Source: Planctomycetaceae bacterium (lineage in GTDB: Bacteria > Planctomycetota > Planctomycetia > Pirellulales > Pirellulaceae). From it: DNA of 64,000 bases. This document shows positions 26,910-36,567 of the stretch, piece after piece (within the stretch, counting starts at the first letter, position 1; every line of letters begins with the position of its first letter). The notes beneath the pieces were generated by a model. The model was given only the letters and a program-made list of their open reading frames with translations, had not been told where the DNA came from and ran no database searches. Both the position numbers and the translations under genes were made by a program. The stretch spans positions 188,355 through 252,354 of the forward strand of contig PBNZ01000031.1 in NCBI GenBank assembly GCA_002723275.1. The letters run 5' to 3'.

Positions 26910-29699
26910 ATGCGTCTTTGCGGCCTGATTTTTTTGTTCGTATTCTGCGGCTCGTTGATTCAAGTGGCGGCGGAAGAATTGCCGAGCTGGCGACAGGATG
27001 TTGGAGGGATCGTCGAACGTTATTGTGCGGGTTGTCACAACCAGGATGATGCCGAGGGAGATCTCGCTTTCGAGTCCTACGCAGATCTCGTCATCGATCG
27101 TGATGGTAAGTCGTTGGTGCGACCAGGCGATGTTGATGGCAGCCTTTTGATGGGTGTCATTACCGGCAGTATCGAGCCTAAAATGCCGCCGGAAGACGAA
27201 GCCCAACCGACAGATGAGGAGATTGCCCTGTTGAAGGCTTGGATTCAACGAGGAGCTCCCGAAGGAAAGACGAACTCCGCCGCTGAGAAAAATAATGTGC
27301 CCACGCTGCGTACGCCTCGCCTGGCACCTAGCTTGACACCCAAGCCGATTACCTCGCTGGCCTACTCGCCTGACGGAAGATGGTTGGCGATCGGTCGCTT
27401 TCAATCGGTGGATCTGGTGACCGCCGCAGACCAAAGGTTCGTTCGAAAACTTGATGAACATCCAGGCAAGGTCAATGACATCCGTTTCTCAGCGGATGGA
27501 CGGTATCTGATCACGGCGACAGGGATTGGTGGTGTCTTCGGTGAGGCACAAATCTGGGAGGTGCGGACAGGGCGTCTACTACGTCGGTTAGGTGAGCACC
27601 GTGACGTTCTGTATGCGGCAGCGATCTCCGATGATTCCAAGATTGTTGCGACCGCAGGTTATGATCGCTTGATTCGGATCTGGGATCTCGCCTCCGGAAA
27701 AAGGCTCCATGAATTAGAAGGTCATAATGGGCCCGTCTACGATTTGGATTTCTCACCAGACGGTAAGCTTCTTGCGAGTGCCAGTGCTGACGCGACGATT
27801 AAAGTCTGGGATGTTGCAACCGGACAACGATTCGACACGCTGAATCAGCCGTCAAAGGAACAGTATTCGGTCGATATCAGTCCTGATGGCCGCTTTATCA
27901 CTGCCGCAGGAGAAGATAATCGCATTCGTCAGTGGCGACTTGTCTCAGTGGATAAACCTCAAATCAATCCTCTGTTAGTCGCTCGATTCGCTCATGAACA
28001 AGCGATCGGTCGTGTTCGCTATACCCAAGATGGTCAACAGATTGTCAGCCTTTCAGATGACCGTCGAATGAAGGTTTGGGATGCGGCCACGCTCACCCAA
28101 CAACAGGTGGTCGATATCGGTGGCGAAGTCGCTCAGGCCGTTGCTTTACAAACGGATTCACGACAAGTTGCCATTGGCCGCATGGATGGCGCCATTCTTG
28201 TGGAATCGTTGAAGGTTGCATCGGGGAGTTCTCCACGATCCGAGTCGCAGGCGAGGCATGCCTCCACACCACATGATCTCACCTCTCAAGAAGTGAATTC
28301 CATACAAGAGCAGGAGCCGAATGATCAGCCAAGTGATGCGGCGCTCCTGCAGATTCCCGCTCAGGTTTCCGGCCATATCTGGAAGGAAGACGCAACTACT
28401 GATCTGGATTTGTTCCGCTTCTCCGCGAAGCAAGGGCAGTCGTTTGTGCTCGAAACCATAGCTGCTCGCGACAAGTCGCCTCTCGATTCGAAGATCCGTG
28501 TGCTGGATACTGATGGGAATCTGGTTCCTCGGGTGCTGTTACGAGCCGTACGCGATTCCTATTTCACGTTTCGAGGCAAGAATTCGAGTGCCACGGGAGA
28601 CTTCCGACTCCACAATTGGGAAGAGATGGGACTCAATCAATATCTCTATGCTGCCGGTGAGGTGGTGAAGCTTTACCATTATCCGCGCGGACCTGATTCC
28701 GGCTTCAACGTTTATCCGAATTTTGGGAAGCGACACACCTATTTTGATACCACATCTGTTACCCATGCACTGCACGCACCGTGCTACATTGTCGAACCGC
28801 ATCAACCGGGACAAGAATTACCGCCGAATGGTCTGCCTACGTTTCTGGTGAGTTATGAGAATGATGATGAAAGTCGAGGCAAGTTCGGAAATGATTCATA
28901 TCTGATCTTCACTGCTCCCGCTGATGGTGAATACCTGGTTCAAGTCGAAGATGTCCGAGGGCAACAGGCTTCCGATTATCAGTACCAACTCTCCATTCGG
29001 CCTCCGCGACCCGACTTCAAAATCTCTGTCAGTGGTGCGAACCCTAGTGTGCCTCGTGGAGCTGGAAGGAAATTTGGCTTCGATGTCGAACGTCTGGATG
29101 GTTTTGAAGGTGAGATCATCGTGGAAGTGGATGGATTGCCACCAGGCTTTTCGGTGAGCCAACCGATTGTGATCGAAGCAGAACATCTGCGTGCTTGGGG
29201 AACCATAACGGCTTCAGCCGATGCCCAGGTGGACGAGGAAACTGCCAAGCAATCTCGTGTGAGAGCGACCGCCGTGATTGATGGCAAGAAGGTAACTCGC
29301 GATGTGGGAACGTTGGGCGAAATTAAACTGGCTGATGCTCCCCAACTCGACGTCCATTTTTCGTCCGCGGGGGAAACGACTGATTTACCCATCATCGAAA
29401 TTGAAGCCGGAACGACGACCACCGCTCATATTCGTATTGAGCGAAAGGGACACAATGGACGAGTCGGGTTTGGCAAAGAGGAGGCTGTTGTTAATGCACC
29501 GCATGGTGTTTACGTCAACAATACCGGCCTCAATGGTGTTCTGATTACCGAATCTCAGAATGAGCGGACAATCTTTATCACGGCCGAGCCCTGGGTAGAA
29601 GATTGCGAACGGCTTGTTTTTGTTCAGGCCGACGCTGGCGGAAGTCCCACCTCAAAACCGGTGCTGCTACGAGTTATCGGTCGCCAAACATCCGAATAA
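26910..29699 (+). CDS. exported cytochrome-like / WD40 / PPC-like protein
   Basis: 929 residues. A signal peptide is followed by a planctomycete cytochrome c-like domain with one CxxCH (CAGCHNQ, about residue 41). Then come WD40 repeats (about 140-430; IRIWDLASGK, IKVWDVATGQ, MKVWDAATL) forming a beta-propeller, a bacterial pre-peptidase-like (PPC) segment (about 470-560), and Ig-like C-terminal domains. It follows the PSD1 gene by 58 nt in the same direction. The three genes probably form a periplasmic or surface complex. The function is unknown; polysaccharide handling is often proposed for this set. Confidence 0.85.
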   Translation: MRLCGLIFLFVFCGSLIQVAAEELPSWRQDVGGIVERYCAGCHNQDDAEGDLAFESYADLVIDRDGKSLVRPGDVDGSLLMGVITGSIEPKMPPEDEAQPTDEEIALLKAWIQRGAPEGKTNSAAEKNNVPTLRTPRLAPSLTPKPITSLAYSPDGRWLAIGRFQSVDLVTAADQRFVRKLDEHPGKVNDIRFSADGRYLITATGIGGVFGEAQIWEVRTGRLLRRLGEHRDVLYAAAISDDSKIVATAGYDRLIRIWDLASGKRLHELEGHNGPVYDLDFSPDGKLLASASADATIKVWDVATGQRFDTLNQPSKEQYSVDISPDGRFITAAGEDNRIRQWRLVSVDKPQINPLLVARFAHEQAIGRVRYTQDGQQIVSLSDDRRMKVWDAATLTQQQVVDIGGEVAQAVALQTDSRQVAIGRMDGAILVESLKVASGSSPRSESQARHASTPHDLTSQEVNSIQEQEPNDQPSDAALLQIPAQVSGHIWKEDATTDLDLFRFSAKQGQSFVLETIAARDKSPLDSKIRVLDTDGNLVPRVLLRAVRDSYFTFRGKNSSATGDFRLHNWEEMGLNQYLYAAGEVVKLYHYPRGPDSGFNVYPNFGKRHTYFDTTSVTHALHAPCYIVEPHQPGQELPPNGLPTFLVSYENDDESRGKFGNDSYLIFTAPADGEYLVQVEDVRGQQASDYQYQLSIRPPRPDFKISVSGANPSVPRGAGRKFGFDVERLDGFEGEIIVEVDGLPPGFSVSQPIVIEAEHLRAWGTITASADAQVDEETAKQSRVRATAVIDGKKVTRDVGTLGEIKLADAPQLDVHFSSAGETTDLPIIEIEAGTTTTAHIRIERKGHNGRVGFGKEEAVVNAPHGVYVNNTGLNGVLITESQNERTIFITAEPWVEDCERLVFVQADAGGSPTSKPVLLRVIGRQTSE

Positions 29700-29719
29700 G
29701 CGTGCCGTGACGGCGGACG

Positions 29720-30100
29720 TCAAGCGTTGCTGGACGCATCCAGAGCGTCTGGCGAGTCAGAATCCAACAGAGCCGTAATCTCAGCGACGGCCGTCGTCAG
29801 CGAGTGAACAGCCATCTTGAAATTCGTGTGCTCGGAAATCTCAGGCTGAATTTCTTGGAAAAGCTCAGTGGCTTTCCTGAGTCGACGTAGCTTCTTTTTT
29901 GCCTGCTTGATGTAGTCCTCAGCGTCGCCCGCATTCAACGGGCCACCGAGCGCCAGCATATAGTCATAGAGTCCCCGGTGGACATCGCAGAGTTCTTCGT
30001 CTTCTTCAGCTTCTTCGCTGTGCTTCAGAAAAGCTCGTACCATCCAGACGTGGCTCAGCAACGCATCCACCCGTTGCATGGTTTCGGCGGGAAGCCCCAT
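29720..30100 (-). CDS. small helical hypothetical protein
   Basis: 126 residues, all helical in appearance, with acidic and Lys-rich heptad-like stretches (HSEEAEEDEELCD, KQAKKKLRRLRKATELF). GAGGG lies 7 nt before the ATG, and the gene starts 3 nt after the stop of the membrane protein gene upstream, so they are coupled. No domain is recognised. It could be a cytoplasmic partner of that membrane protein. Confidence 0.7.
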   Translation of the reverse strand: MGLPAETMQRVDALLSHVWMVRAFLKHSEEAEEDEELCDVHRGLYDYMLALGGPLNAGDAEDYIKQAKKKLRRLRKATELFQEIQPEISEHTNFKMAVHSLTTAVAEITALLDSDSPDALDASSNA

Positions 30101-30103
30101 TTA

Positions 30104-30697
30104 TTAACCCTCGTTAGATGATTCCGATTGCGCGTCCTCGTCCGACTTCTTGGGCTCAGGTTCAGCTGCAGGCTCTGCCTTGGCTTCCACCGCGGCCGGT
30201 GGTGTCTTGCTTTGCGGATTGCCCTTGGGTGCAAAGATAAGCACCATCGCGGCACCCACTGCAACCATAATGACACCCGCCAGGAAGAACGCACCCCGTG
30301 TTCCCAATTCCTTCAAGGAAATGTTTTCGAAGTACATCGAGACGAACACATTGATGATCGGGGCACCCCCAAAGACCAAAGGCATCACATAGATCGGCTT
30401 GCCGCCGCTCGTGAGTGCGAGAATGATACCGAGTGCACCCAACGCTCCGGCCGTGCCCGCAACCATGCTCCATGTGATTCCTGAAAAGTGCCAGCCCGAT
30501 GCCAGTTTGCCTTGGCTACCGAGAATGATCATCGGCACAATGATTGCCACGATGAAGTAGGCGGCGCCAACACAGATTAATGGCTTGAGCCGGTCTCCAT
30601 CGAGAGCATGTTGACCTTTATGAAGGACGGTTCCGTAAGAGCCCCAACAGAGAACTGTTAAAGCGATTCCGGGTAATGCGAAAAGCACCTCTTTCAT
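30104..30697 (-). CDS. DMT/EamA-like small membrane protein
   Basis: 197 residues. Five to six hydrophobic helices fill positions 1-165; the rest is a soluble tail rich in Ala, Pro, Lys and Glu. Segments such as ITWSMVAGTAGALGALGIILAL and MPLVFGGAPIINVFVSMYF resemble half of a drug/metabolite transporter (glucose/ribose-porter or YdcZ-type), so it may dimerise. GGGAG is 8 nt before the ATG. It lies upstream of and coupled to the helical protein gene. The substrate is unknown. Confidence 0.75.
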   Translation of the reverse strand: MKEVLFALPGIALTVLCWGSYGTVLHKGQHALDGDRLKPLICVGAAYFIVAIIVPMIILGSQGKLASGWHFSGITWSMVAGTAGALGALGIILALTSGGKPIYVMPLVFGGAPIINVFVSMYFENISLKELGTRGAFFLAGVIMVAVGAAMVLIFAPKGNPQSKTPPAAVEAKAEPAAEPEPKKSDEDAQSESSNEG

Positions 30698-30779
30698 AGA
30701 GCAGATCTCCCTAAGTTGTGTGTCGTTCTGCGTAGTCTACCACGCACCATCCAACAGCCCAACCGACGATCGGATCGGC

Positions 30780-33700
30780 TTATTCGTCACGGAGGGCTTC
30801 CAGAGTCGGCTGCGTCATGACTCGATTGACAGCCAGCCCTCCAGTTCCCAGGCCTACCAGCAGAATCGTTCCCAAGACTCCCACCAAGGTGCTCCAGGGA
30901 GGACTCGCTCCACCGGTCCAGCCATGTGGAAGTACCGCCAAAAGTGCCGCGAATAAACCGATTCCCAGCCCACCGAGCAAGAGGATCAGATGTTCGCCGA
31001 CAACCACCTTCGCGAGTCGACTGCGAGCAAAACCGATGGCCCGTAAGGTTGCCAGTTCATGCCGTCGCTCAAAGACATTTCTCAACTGGACCGCCGCCAG
31101 ACCAAAGGTACCCAGGAGCAGTCCCAGCCCACCGAGACTTTGGAAGGTGGAAAGGTAGGTGTTTTGGACCGCCAATAAATCAGTCAATAGCACCAGGGTA
31201 TCAACCGATGTCCAGCCTTGATCGGAGTACGTTGATCCCAGGATTTCGGCGGTTTGCTCCGACTCTCCGACGGGGGAATGTACCAGGAAGTAACGGTATC
31301 CACTGACATTCGGAAACAGCCGGTTCAGTTGTTCTTCGCTGACAATTAACGATCCTTGCAGCACCGTATTTGAGAGAAGGCCGACCACTTCAAAGGTGAC
31401 CGGTGTTGCGTCTCCATAGTCAATTTCAAATTGCTCACCCACGCCTCCGTAAAGATGGAGACTGTACATCGCAGTGTTTTTGTCCAGCACGACGGGGACA
31501 ACTCCGTCTGGCAATGCACGTTGGAGGAGATGCCAAGGATTGGACTCAGTCGCTTCGTCGGTAGCGGCTGTGGCTCCCCAGCCGAAGCCACGCTGGCCTG
31601 CGTCGAAACGCGTAATGAACGAGTCTGGACAGCCCAATACGCGGGGGCGTTGCGACTGATAAAGGTTCCGACAGGATGCGTCGTCACCATCTTGTACACG
31701 AAAGCCGAAGATTTCGGTATTCGCCAGCAATGCATGATCGCTGCCTAGGACATCCTCACGAGTCAGGGGATTATTGAGATCATCGAAGATAGGTTGATCC
31801 GTCTGGCCGATCAGCTGAAAGCCGCCGGTTCCAGATGCCGTTGGATTCAGGCGGAAGGCGCTGATTGCGACGATTAGAAAACAAGCCGAAGCCATCAGCC
31901 CAATGGTCAAGGTGCTGCGGCGAGGGTTTCGCGCCAAATTGCGAACAATCAGTTTCCATGTGTCGAAAGTCTCGCTTCGGCTTTCTGATGTTTGCCGACG
32001 TAAAGCTTGTGTCAACCAAACCAGAGCTCCGATCAAGAAGGCCGCTCCGCTTCCGAAAAAAGCACCCGCTTGAGCTTCACCGCCAAGTCTCGTCGCCAGA
32101 ATCGCCAGCACAATTGCGAGCAAGAACAACACCGCCGGCGCATATTGGAAAGTCCGGCGACTTGAGGTTGAAATCTGTCCGTCGGACAGGCGTCCTCCCA
32201 GCAGTTGCCGCACGGTGAATTTTCGCAGTCCGTACAGCGTCAATACAATCGTCAAAAGCGAGGCGAGAATTCCTCCGAAGATTCCCAGGATCAAACTGCC
32301 CGCCCCGACTGTTAATGTCAAAAAGGGGGTCACGATCGCCTGAACCCACCAGGTTGTCAGTCCGATGATCATCAGTTTTGCATACGCGATGCCCAGGATG
32401 CCGCCCAGGAATGCTCCGACCACACTGATGCCGAATGCTTCATATAAAAATAAACGTGTGACGTCTTTTCGCGATAAGCCGACGGCCAGCAAGAGTCCGG
32501 CGTTTGTCGCGCGCTGTTCAATCGCCAGCCGCGAGAGTAAGGAGACGAGCATTACCGCTGACGCGATGATGAAGAAACTGAATCCCAAGAACAATAGATT
32601 GAAAGGAGTCGTTCCACTTGCGGCACGCAGCCCATTGGACTTGACGCTGAGCAAGGCGAAGCCAAACTGCTCCAGCTGTTGATTGATGACCTCTTCCAGG
32701 CGAGTCTCAATGATCGATTCATCCGCCGAAGGCTGATTGATCGGGATCCGGAAGGAGGTTATTTGTCCAAAACGGCTCTGCCAAAGTTTTTGACCCGTTG
32801 CCAAAGAAACAAATGCTTTTGGGGTCGTGCGGTACGCGTCCCAATAATCTTCATCTTTCGGTTTTCGGATTTTTCCATAGTCGAACGGGAAGGGCGGATC
32901 CCATTCGTCGATCGATTGTTGGTCGGTGATGCCCGGCACCGTCGGCGTAAGATCGGGATCCGTCGCGGCACTAGGGGGGCTCACGTATCGCGCTGGCTCT
33001 TCTTCGGTGTAAGGCAAGAGCGGCTCCGTGAGTGGAACGATGCCACGCAACGTGAATAGCTCACTCCGCTCGACAGCCTCACCATGAGTTGATTCTGGCT
33101 CGAAGTAGGAAACCCGAATCTTGTCTCCAGGCTTTACGCCCAGATCCGTGGCGGCCCATGAGTTGAGGACGATGTCTCTGTCGCCCAGGGCAGGCAGTTG
33201 GTTGCCTTCAGCATCCAGTAAGGGCCCGAGATCCTCAATCGAGTTGATCGCTGTGATTGTCGAATAAGGAATGATCTTTTTTTCATCGCTGTCTCTATCG
33301 CGGGCAATCGCGTTCGCCAGATAGGTCATCACCGGCTGGAGCGTGATGTCATTGAACGCGTTGTTGATCGCCTCGTGAGCTTCCTCAGAAAAAACCATTC
33401 GGTCCGTCGAAAGATTGAAATATTCGTAGGCGTTTTTCGAGGAATCTTGATCTTCTTGCCAGTACTTGCGTTCCACTCGCGACAGATTCAAGCCAGCATC
33501 GTCGAGCGTTGGCCGAATCCGTTGCTTAAGCTGTGCCTGATCTTCGAGGGCAGTACCTCGGTCCGCACGTGGACCCGCAAACAGAATTGCGTTGATCTTG
33601 TCAGGGCGATCCAGCGCCTGTTGGATCGTTTCCAGCGGGACATAGGCCGTCAATGGAGTCGCCTGTGTGGCCTGCAGGGAAAATCGCCCGAGACCTTCCG

Positions 33701-34304
33701 CGGGTACGATCGCAATAATTTCCATCTCTGCCAAATTACGCGTTAAATCCGATTTGTCGGCGAGCGTACTGTCTGCTGCAATGGCCTGGTCTTTAGCAAG
33801 TCGGACGATCAATCGATCCCCGATTTGAGCATCCAGCTGATCTGCCAGGGGTTGGTTGATGACAATCTCACGCCCCTCGGGATGATGATCGGGTCTGACC
33901 GGGCTTTCGCTCAGTTCCCAAAACGATTCATCACTACCCACTAAGGTCACCTTCGTGGCACGTCGTAGTCCAGGTCCGCCTGGGACTTCGAGTGTTGTCT
34001 GCGGAAACAGAACCGCAGGATTAGCCTCAAGTCCACCGGGTAGGGGAGCGTCGGTTGATTGCAGGCGAGTCGCGAGTTGTTCTGAAAAGAAGTGGTCTGC
34101 GATCAGGATCTCGCTGATTCGTCCGAGTCTTTCAATCGTCAGTCGCTGAAGACTGCCTCGCACCGAATCTCCGACGATCAAGGCTCCCGTGAGCACTGCC
34201 GTGCCGGTGATGATACCGAGCATAACGGCAAGGTTAACTCGCCAATAATGAAGCAAACTCTTTTGCGCGTATTGCCGATGGCTGAAGCTTTTTGCGATCG
34301 TCAT
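30780..34304 (-). CDS. FtsX-type ABC transporter permease, double-length
   Basis: 1174 residues with two FtsX/MacB-type permease modules. The first helix (about 28-48) is followed by a large periplasmic domain (about 60-590), helices near 600-770, a second periplasmic part (about 800-1010) and helices near 1020-1165. The start resembles the DUF214 class (RVNLAVMLGIITGTAVLTGALIVGDSVRGSL). The C-terminal ELATLRAIGFARSRL segment is the coupling motif that contacts the ATPase. The partner ATPase is the next gene upstream, 21 nt away. The family works with lipoproteins, lipids or toxins; the cargo here is unknown. Confidence 0.88.
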   Translation of the reverse strand: MTIAKSFSHRQYAQKSLLHYWRVNLAVMLGIITGTAVLTGALIVGDSVRGSLQRLTIERLGRISEILIADHFFSEQLATRLQSTDAPLPGGLEANPAVLFPQTTLEVPGGPGLRRATKVTLVGSDESFWELSESPVRPDHHPEGREIVINQPLADQLDAQIGDRLIVRLAKDQAIAADSTLADKSDLTRNLAEMEIIAIVPAEGLGRFSLQATQATPLTAYVPLETIQQALDRPDKINAILFAGPRADRGTALEDQAQLKQRIRPTLDDAGLNLSRVERKYWQEDQDSSKNAYEYFNLSTDRMVFSEEAHEAINNAFNDITLQPVMTYLANAIARDRDSDEKKIIPYSTITAINSIEDLGPLLDAEGNQLPALGDRDIVLNSWAATDLGVKPGDKIRVSYFEPESTHGEAVERSELFTLRGIVPLTEPLLPYTEEEPARYVSPPSAATDPDLTPTVPGITDQQSIDEWDPPFPFDYGKIRKPKDEDYWDAYRTTPKAFVSLATGQKLWQSRFGQITSFRIPINQPSADESIIETRLEEVINQQLEQFGFALLSVKSNGLRAASGTTPFNLLFLGFSFFIIASAVMLVSLLSRLAIEQRATNAGLLLAVGLSRKDVTRLFLYEAFGISVVGAFLGGILGIAYAKLMIIGLTTWWVQAIVTPFLTLTVGAGSLILGIFGGILASLLTIVLTLYGLRKFTVRQLLGGRLSDGQISTSSRRTFQYAPAVLFLLAIVLAILATRLGGEAQAGAFFGSGAAFLIGALVWLTQALRRQTSESRSETFDTWKLIVRNLARNPRRSTLTIGLMASACFLIVAISAFRLNPTASGTGGFQLIGQTDQPIFDDLNNPLTREDVLGSDHALLANTEIFGFRVQDGDDASCRNLYQSQRPRVLGCPDSFITRFDAGQRGFGWGATAATDEATESNPWHLLQRALPDGVVPVVLDKNTAMYSLHLYGGVGEQFEIDYGDATPVTFEVVGLLSNTVLQGSLIVSEEQLNRLFPNVSGYRYFLVHSPVGESEQTAEILGSTYSDQGWTSVDTLVLLTDLLAVQNTYLSTFQSLGGLGLLLGTFGLAAVQLRNVFERRHELATLRAIGFARSRLAKVVVGEHLILLLGGLGIGLFAALLAVLPHGWTGGASPPWSTLVGVLGTILLVGLGTGGLAVNRVMTQPTLEALRDE

Positions 34305-34325
34305 GGGTTTTGAGGGCCTGTGCTG

Positions 34326-35000
34326 CTACTTCAACTGTCCCAGATCCAGTTCGTAGCGCTGCTGCAAGCGATTCGCGAGTGCCGAACTATGGGTTACGAC
34401 GATCATCATTGTTTGAGGTTGTGAATCCTGCTGAATATCTAGCAGTAGATCCGTCACGGATTCAGCGGTACTCCGATCAAGATTCCCGGTCGGTTCGTCT
34501 GCCAAGAGTAGTTTCGGTTCGTGAATCAAAGCTCGTGCGATCGCAACACGTTGCCGCTCACCGCCCGATAATTCCGAGGGTAAATGGTGGCGTCGATCTG
34601 CAAGTCCTACTCGATCCAACAGCTGATGGGCGCGTGTCGTTTGTTCGGTGGAGGGCCGACCGTGTGCCAGAGTTGGAATCAAGATGTTCTCGATAGCCGA
34701 GAGCTGCGGCAGCAAATGATGATCCTGAAATATGAATCCAATCTGCTCGTTTCGAAAAGCCGCGAGGGAAGTCTCCGGTAAATTGAACGGGTTTTGGCCG
34801 TTCATTTGAATCTGCCCCGAGGTTGGTTTTTCGAGCGTCCCAATGATGTACAGCAGGGTGCTCTTGCCGGATCCACTTGGGCCGACAATTCCAAGGTTCT
34901 CCCCCACTGACAGCTCGAAGGAGATGTCGCGCAGGATTGACAACGATTCATCTCGGATCTCGTACGATTTATAGAGCTGTTCGATGAGCAGGTCAGGCAT
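34326..35000 (-). CDS. ABC transporter ATPase, LolD/MacB type
   Basis: 224 residues. Walker A GPSGSGKST (about 39-47), the signature LSGGERQRVAIARAL (about 142-156), Walker B LLLADEPTGNLD (about 162-173) and the switch histidine in VTHSS are intact. The order LADEPTGNLD is typical of the LolD/MacB/FtsE branch. It is immediately upstream of the FtsX-type permease and must energise it. Confidence 0.93.
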   Translation of the reverse strand: MPDLLIEQLYKSYEIRDESLSILRDISFELSVGENLGIVGPSGSGKSTLLYIIGTLEKPTSGQIQMNGQNPFNLPETSLAAFRNEQIGFIFQDHHLLPQLSAIENILIPTLAHGRPSTEQTTRAHQLLDRVGLADRRHHLPSELSGGERQRVAIARALIHEPKLLLADEPTGNLDRSTAESVTDLLLDIQQDSQPQTMMIVVTHSSALANRLQQRYELDLGQLK

Positions 35001-35072
35001 GCGCGTGCTTCACTTGGCAATCTGAGTGACTGATTCGTTCCTCATAGCCTAGCAATTCTTCTATCGTCTTGG

Positions 35073-36020
35073 CTACTGCGAGTCAGATTCGGATCGCTCC
35101 GCCCGCAGCAGAGCGAGGCTTGCCAGGCCATAGAAGGTGTATTCGACATCGCAGGCCATGTCCCATTCTGCACCATGGAATCCGCCATTAGCGTTTTCCA
35201 TGCCCTCAATGTACATTTGGGCCGCCTTCCAATCGAATTCATCGGTCGCGTCCAGGTCGATCAGCGTAAGTGCACCGGTAAAAGTACTTAAAGTGTCGGC
35301 GATAGGAATTCGAGAATTCGCGCGGATGCCGCCCGTATCCACCTGCATTTCGGCTAAGAAATCGATCGTTTCCTCCCGAGTCTCTGGCGAAATGCTGTCC
35401 AGGATTCGAAGAGTGCCGACGGCTGCAGCCGTTGGATTCGTGCCTGCCCGTTTGCTCACACGAATTTCACGAAATCCTCCATCTTCAGCTGCCTGGGATC
35501 GGATGAAGTCGACAACCTTTTGCGGTTCGTGGACGGGGCGTTCAATCAGCTGTCGGCAGAGTAACACTAAGAATGTGTGATAGGTGCTACTGGCCTTGCC
35601 GCCCTGGCCCTTGGCGTATCCACCATCCTCGCACCGAAGTTTTTCGAGTTCTGCAGAGACGGTGTCAGGCCATGTCTGAGGCGCGTCACGAAATACATCT
35701 TCACCGGTCGCTGCTGAGATTAAATTGGCACCATAAATCAAAGAAGAGAAATCGACGATCGATTCCTGTCCGGAGAGACGCTCCCGCAAAAAATTCGCAG
35801 CTTTAGACGATACGTCCCCCTCAAGTAATCCGAGAATCGCCAGGCTACGTAGAGCAAAGCCGGTGTAGTACAGATCGCTTCCACCTTCGCGGCCGGCGAA
35901 ACCGCCGTCCTCGCGCTGGGCAGCCAGCATGAAGTCGCCGTGACGCTGTCGAGTCGCCTCGGGCAATTCCGCAGTCGCGAGAGCTAAGCGTACGGTTAAA
36001 GATTCAAGGTAGGAATACAT
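35073..36020 (-). CDS. prenyltransferase beta-subunit-like alpha/alpha toroid
   Basis: 315 residues built of about six helical repeats with GGF/GGI/GGY motifs (EDGGFAGREGG, EDGGYAKGQGG, EDGGFREI, DTGGIRANS, ANGGFHGAEW). This is the protein prenyltransferase beta/squalene-cyclase toroid, closest to the Rab geranylgeranyltransferase beta chain. In those enzymes Asp, Cys and His bind zinc. Here the region that should hold Asp-Cys reads IADTLSTFTG and the one that should hold His reads CDVEYTFYGLASL, so Cys and His appear replaced. It may not bind zinc in the usual way, or it may have another role. It sits 21 nt downstream of the thioesterase gene. Confidence 0.75.
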   Translation of the reverse strand: MYSYLESLTVRLALATAELPEATRQRHGDFMLAAQREDGGFAGREGGSDLYYTGFALRSLAILGLLEGDVSSKAANFLRERLSGQESIVDFSSLIYGANLISAATGEDVFRDAPQTWPDTVSAELEKLRCEDGGYAKGQGGKASSTYHTFLVLLCRQLIERPVHEPQKVVDFIRSQAAEDGGFREIRVSKRAGTNPTAAAVGTLRILDSISPETREETIDFLAEMQVDTGGIRANSRIPIADTLSTFTGALTLIDLDATDEFDWKAAQMYIEGMENANGGFHGAEWDMACDVEYTFYGLASLALLRAERSESDSQ

Positions 36021-36040
36021 GTTACGAAGTATCGGATTGG

Positions 36041-36466
36041 CTATGCGGCGATTACGAGGCTTTCAAGTTTGGCTCGAATGTCAGACGGGATATCTGCCGA
36101 GGTCCATTTGCCATCGACAAGTTGGCAACAGACGGTCGTGATTGTTCCTACCGCAAGCTCCCGGTCACCCGAATAAAATACGAAGTGATAAGTGACACTG
36201 CGCGTTCCCAGTTTTTCAATCGAGACGTGTACTTCAAGTAGATCTTCAAAGCGTACTGGACTCTTGTAATCGCATTTCGCGGCGACGCGTGGCCAGCTCA
36301 TCGTGATGCCGTCTCGCTTGGCGACGACACTCGTGCCGATGTTCCGCAATGCGGCATGCTCGGCCTCTTCCATCCAAATAAAGAACGTGGAGAAGTGAGC
36401 GACGCCGGCTGCGTCCGTGTCACGGAATTCGACACGCTGCGAATAGACAAAAGGAGAGCTCATCAA
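36041..36466 (-). CDS. YbgC-like acyl-CoA thioesterase (4HBT family)
   Basis: 141 residues, hotdog fold. The motif RVEFRDTDAAGVAHFSTFF contains the catalytic Asp typical of 4-hydroxybenzoyl-CoA thioesterase-like proteins, and the strands KCDYKSPVRFEDLLEVHVSI and TVCCQL fit. These enzymes hydrolyse acyl- or aroyl-CoA. The neighbouring 38.9-kb gene is chorismate-lyase-like, so an aromatic acyl-CoA is an attractive but unproved substrate. AAAGG precedes the ATG. It lies 21 nt upstream of the toroid gene in the same direction. Confidence 0.85.
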   Translation of the reverse strand: MMSSPFVYSQRVEFRDTDAAGVAHFSTFFIWMEEAEHAALRNIGTSVVAKRDGITMSWPRVAAKCDYKSPVRFEDLLEVHVSIEKLGTRSVTYHFVFYSGDRELAVGTITTVCCQLVDGKWTSADIPSDIRAKLESLVIAA

Positions 36467-36509
36467 ATACCTTTACGAGCCTGGTTGGAAAATAGTCTGC
36501 GCAAGACAA

Positions 36510-36535
36510 TGGCTCATCCGATCACGAATGAGCCA
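36510..36535 (-). terminator. hairpin terminator downstream of rpsR
   Basis: TGGCTCAT (36510-36517) and ATGAGCCA (36528-36535) form an 8-bp stem with a 10-nt loop, 33 nt after the rpsR stop. On the minus strand it is followed by TTGTCTTG, moderately T-rich. The leader of the thioesterase gene begins just beyond it. Confidence 0.55.
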
Positions 36536-36567
36536 CCTGCAAAATAGCTTCCGTCACTGAAGGGAAC

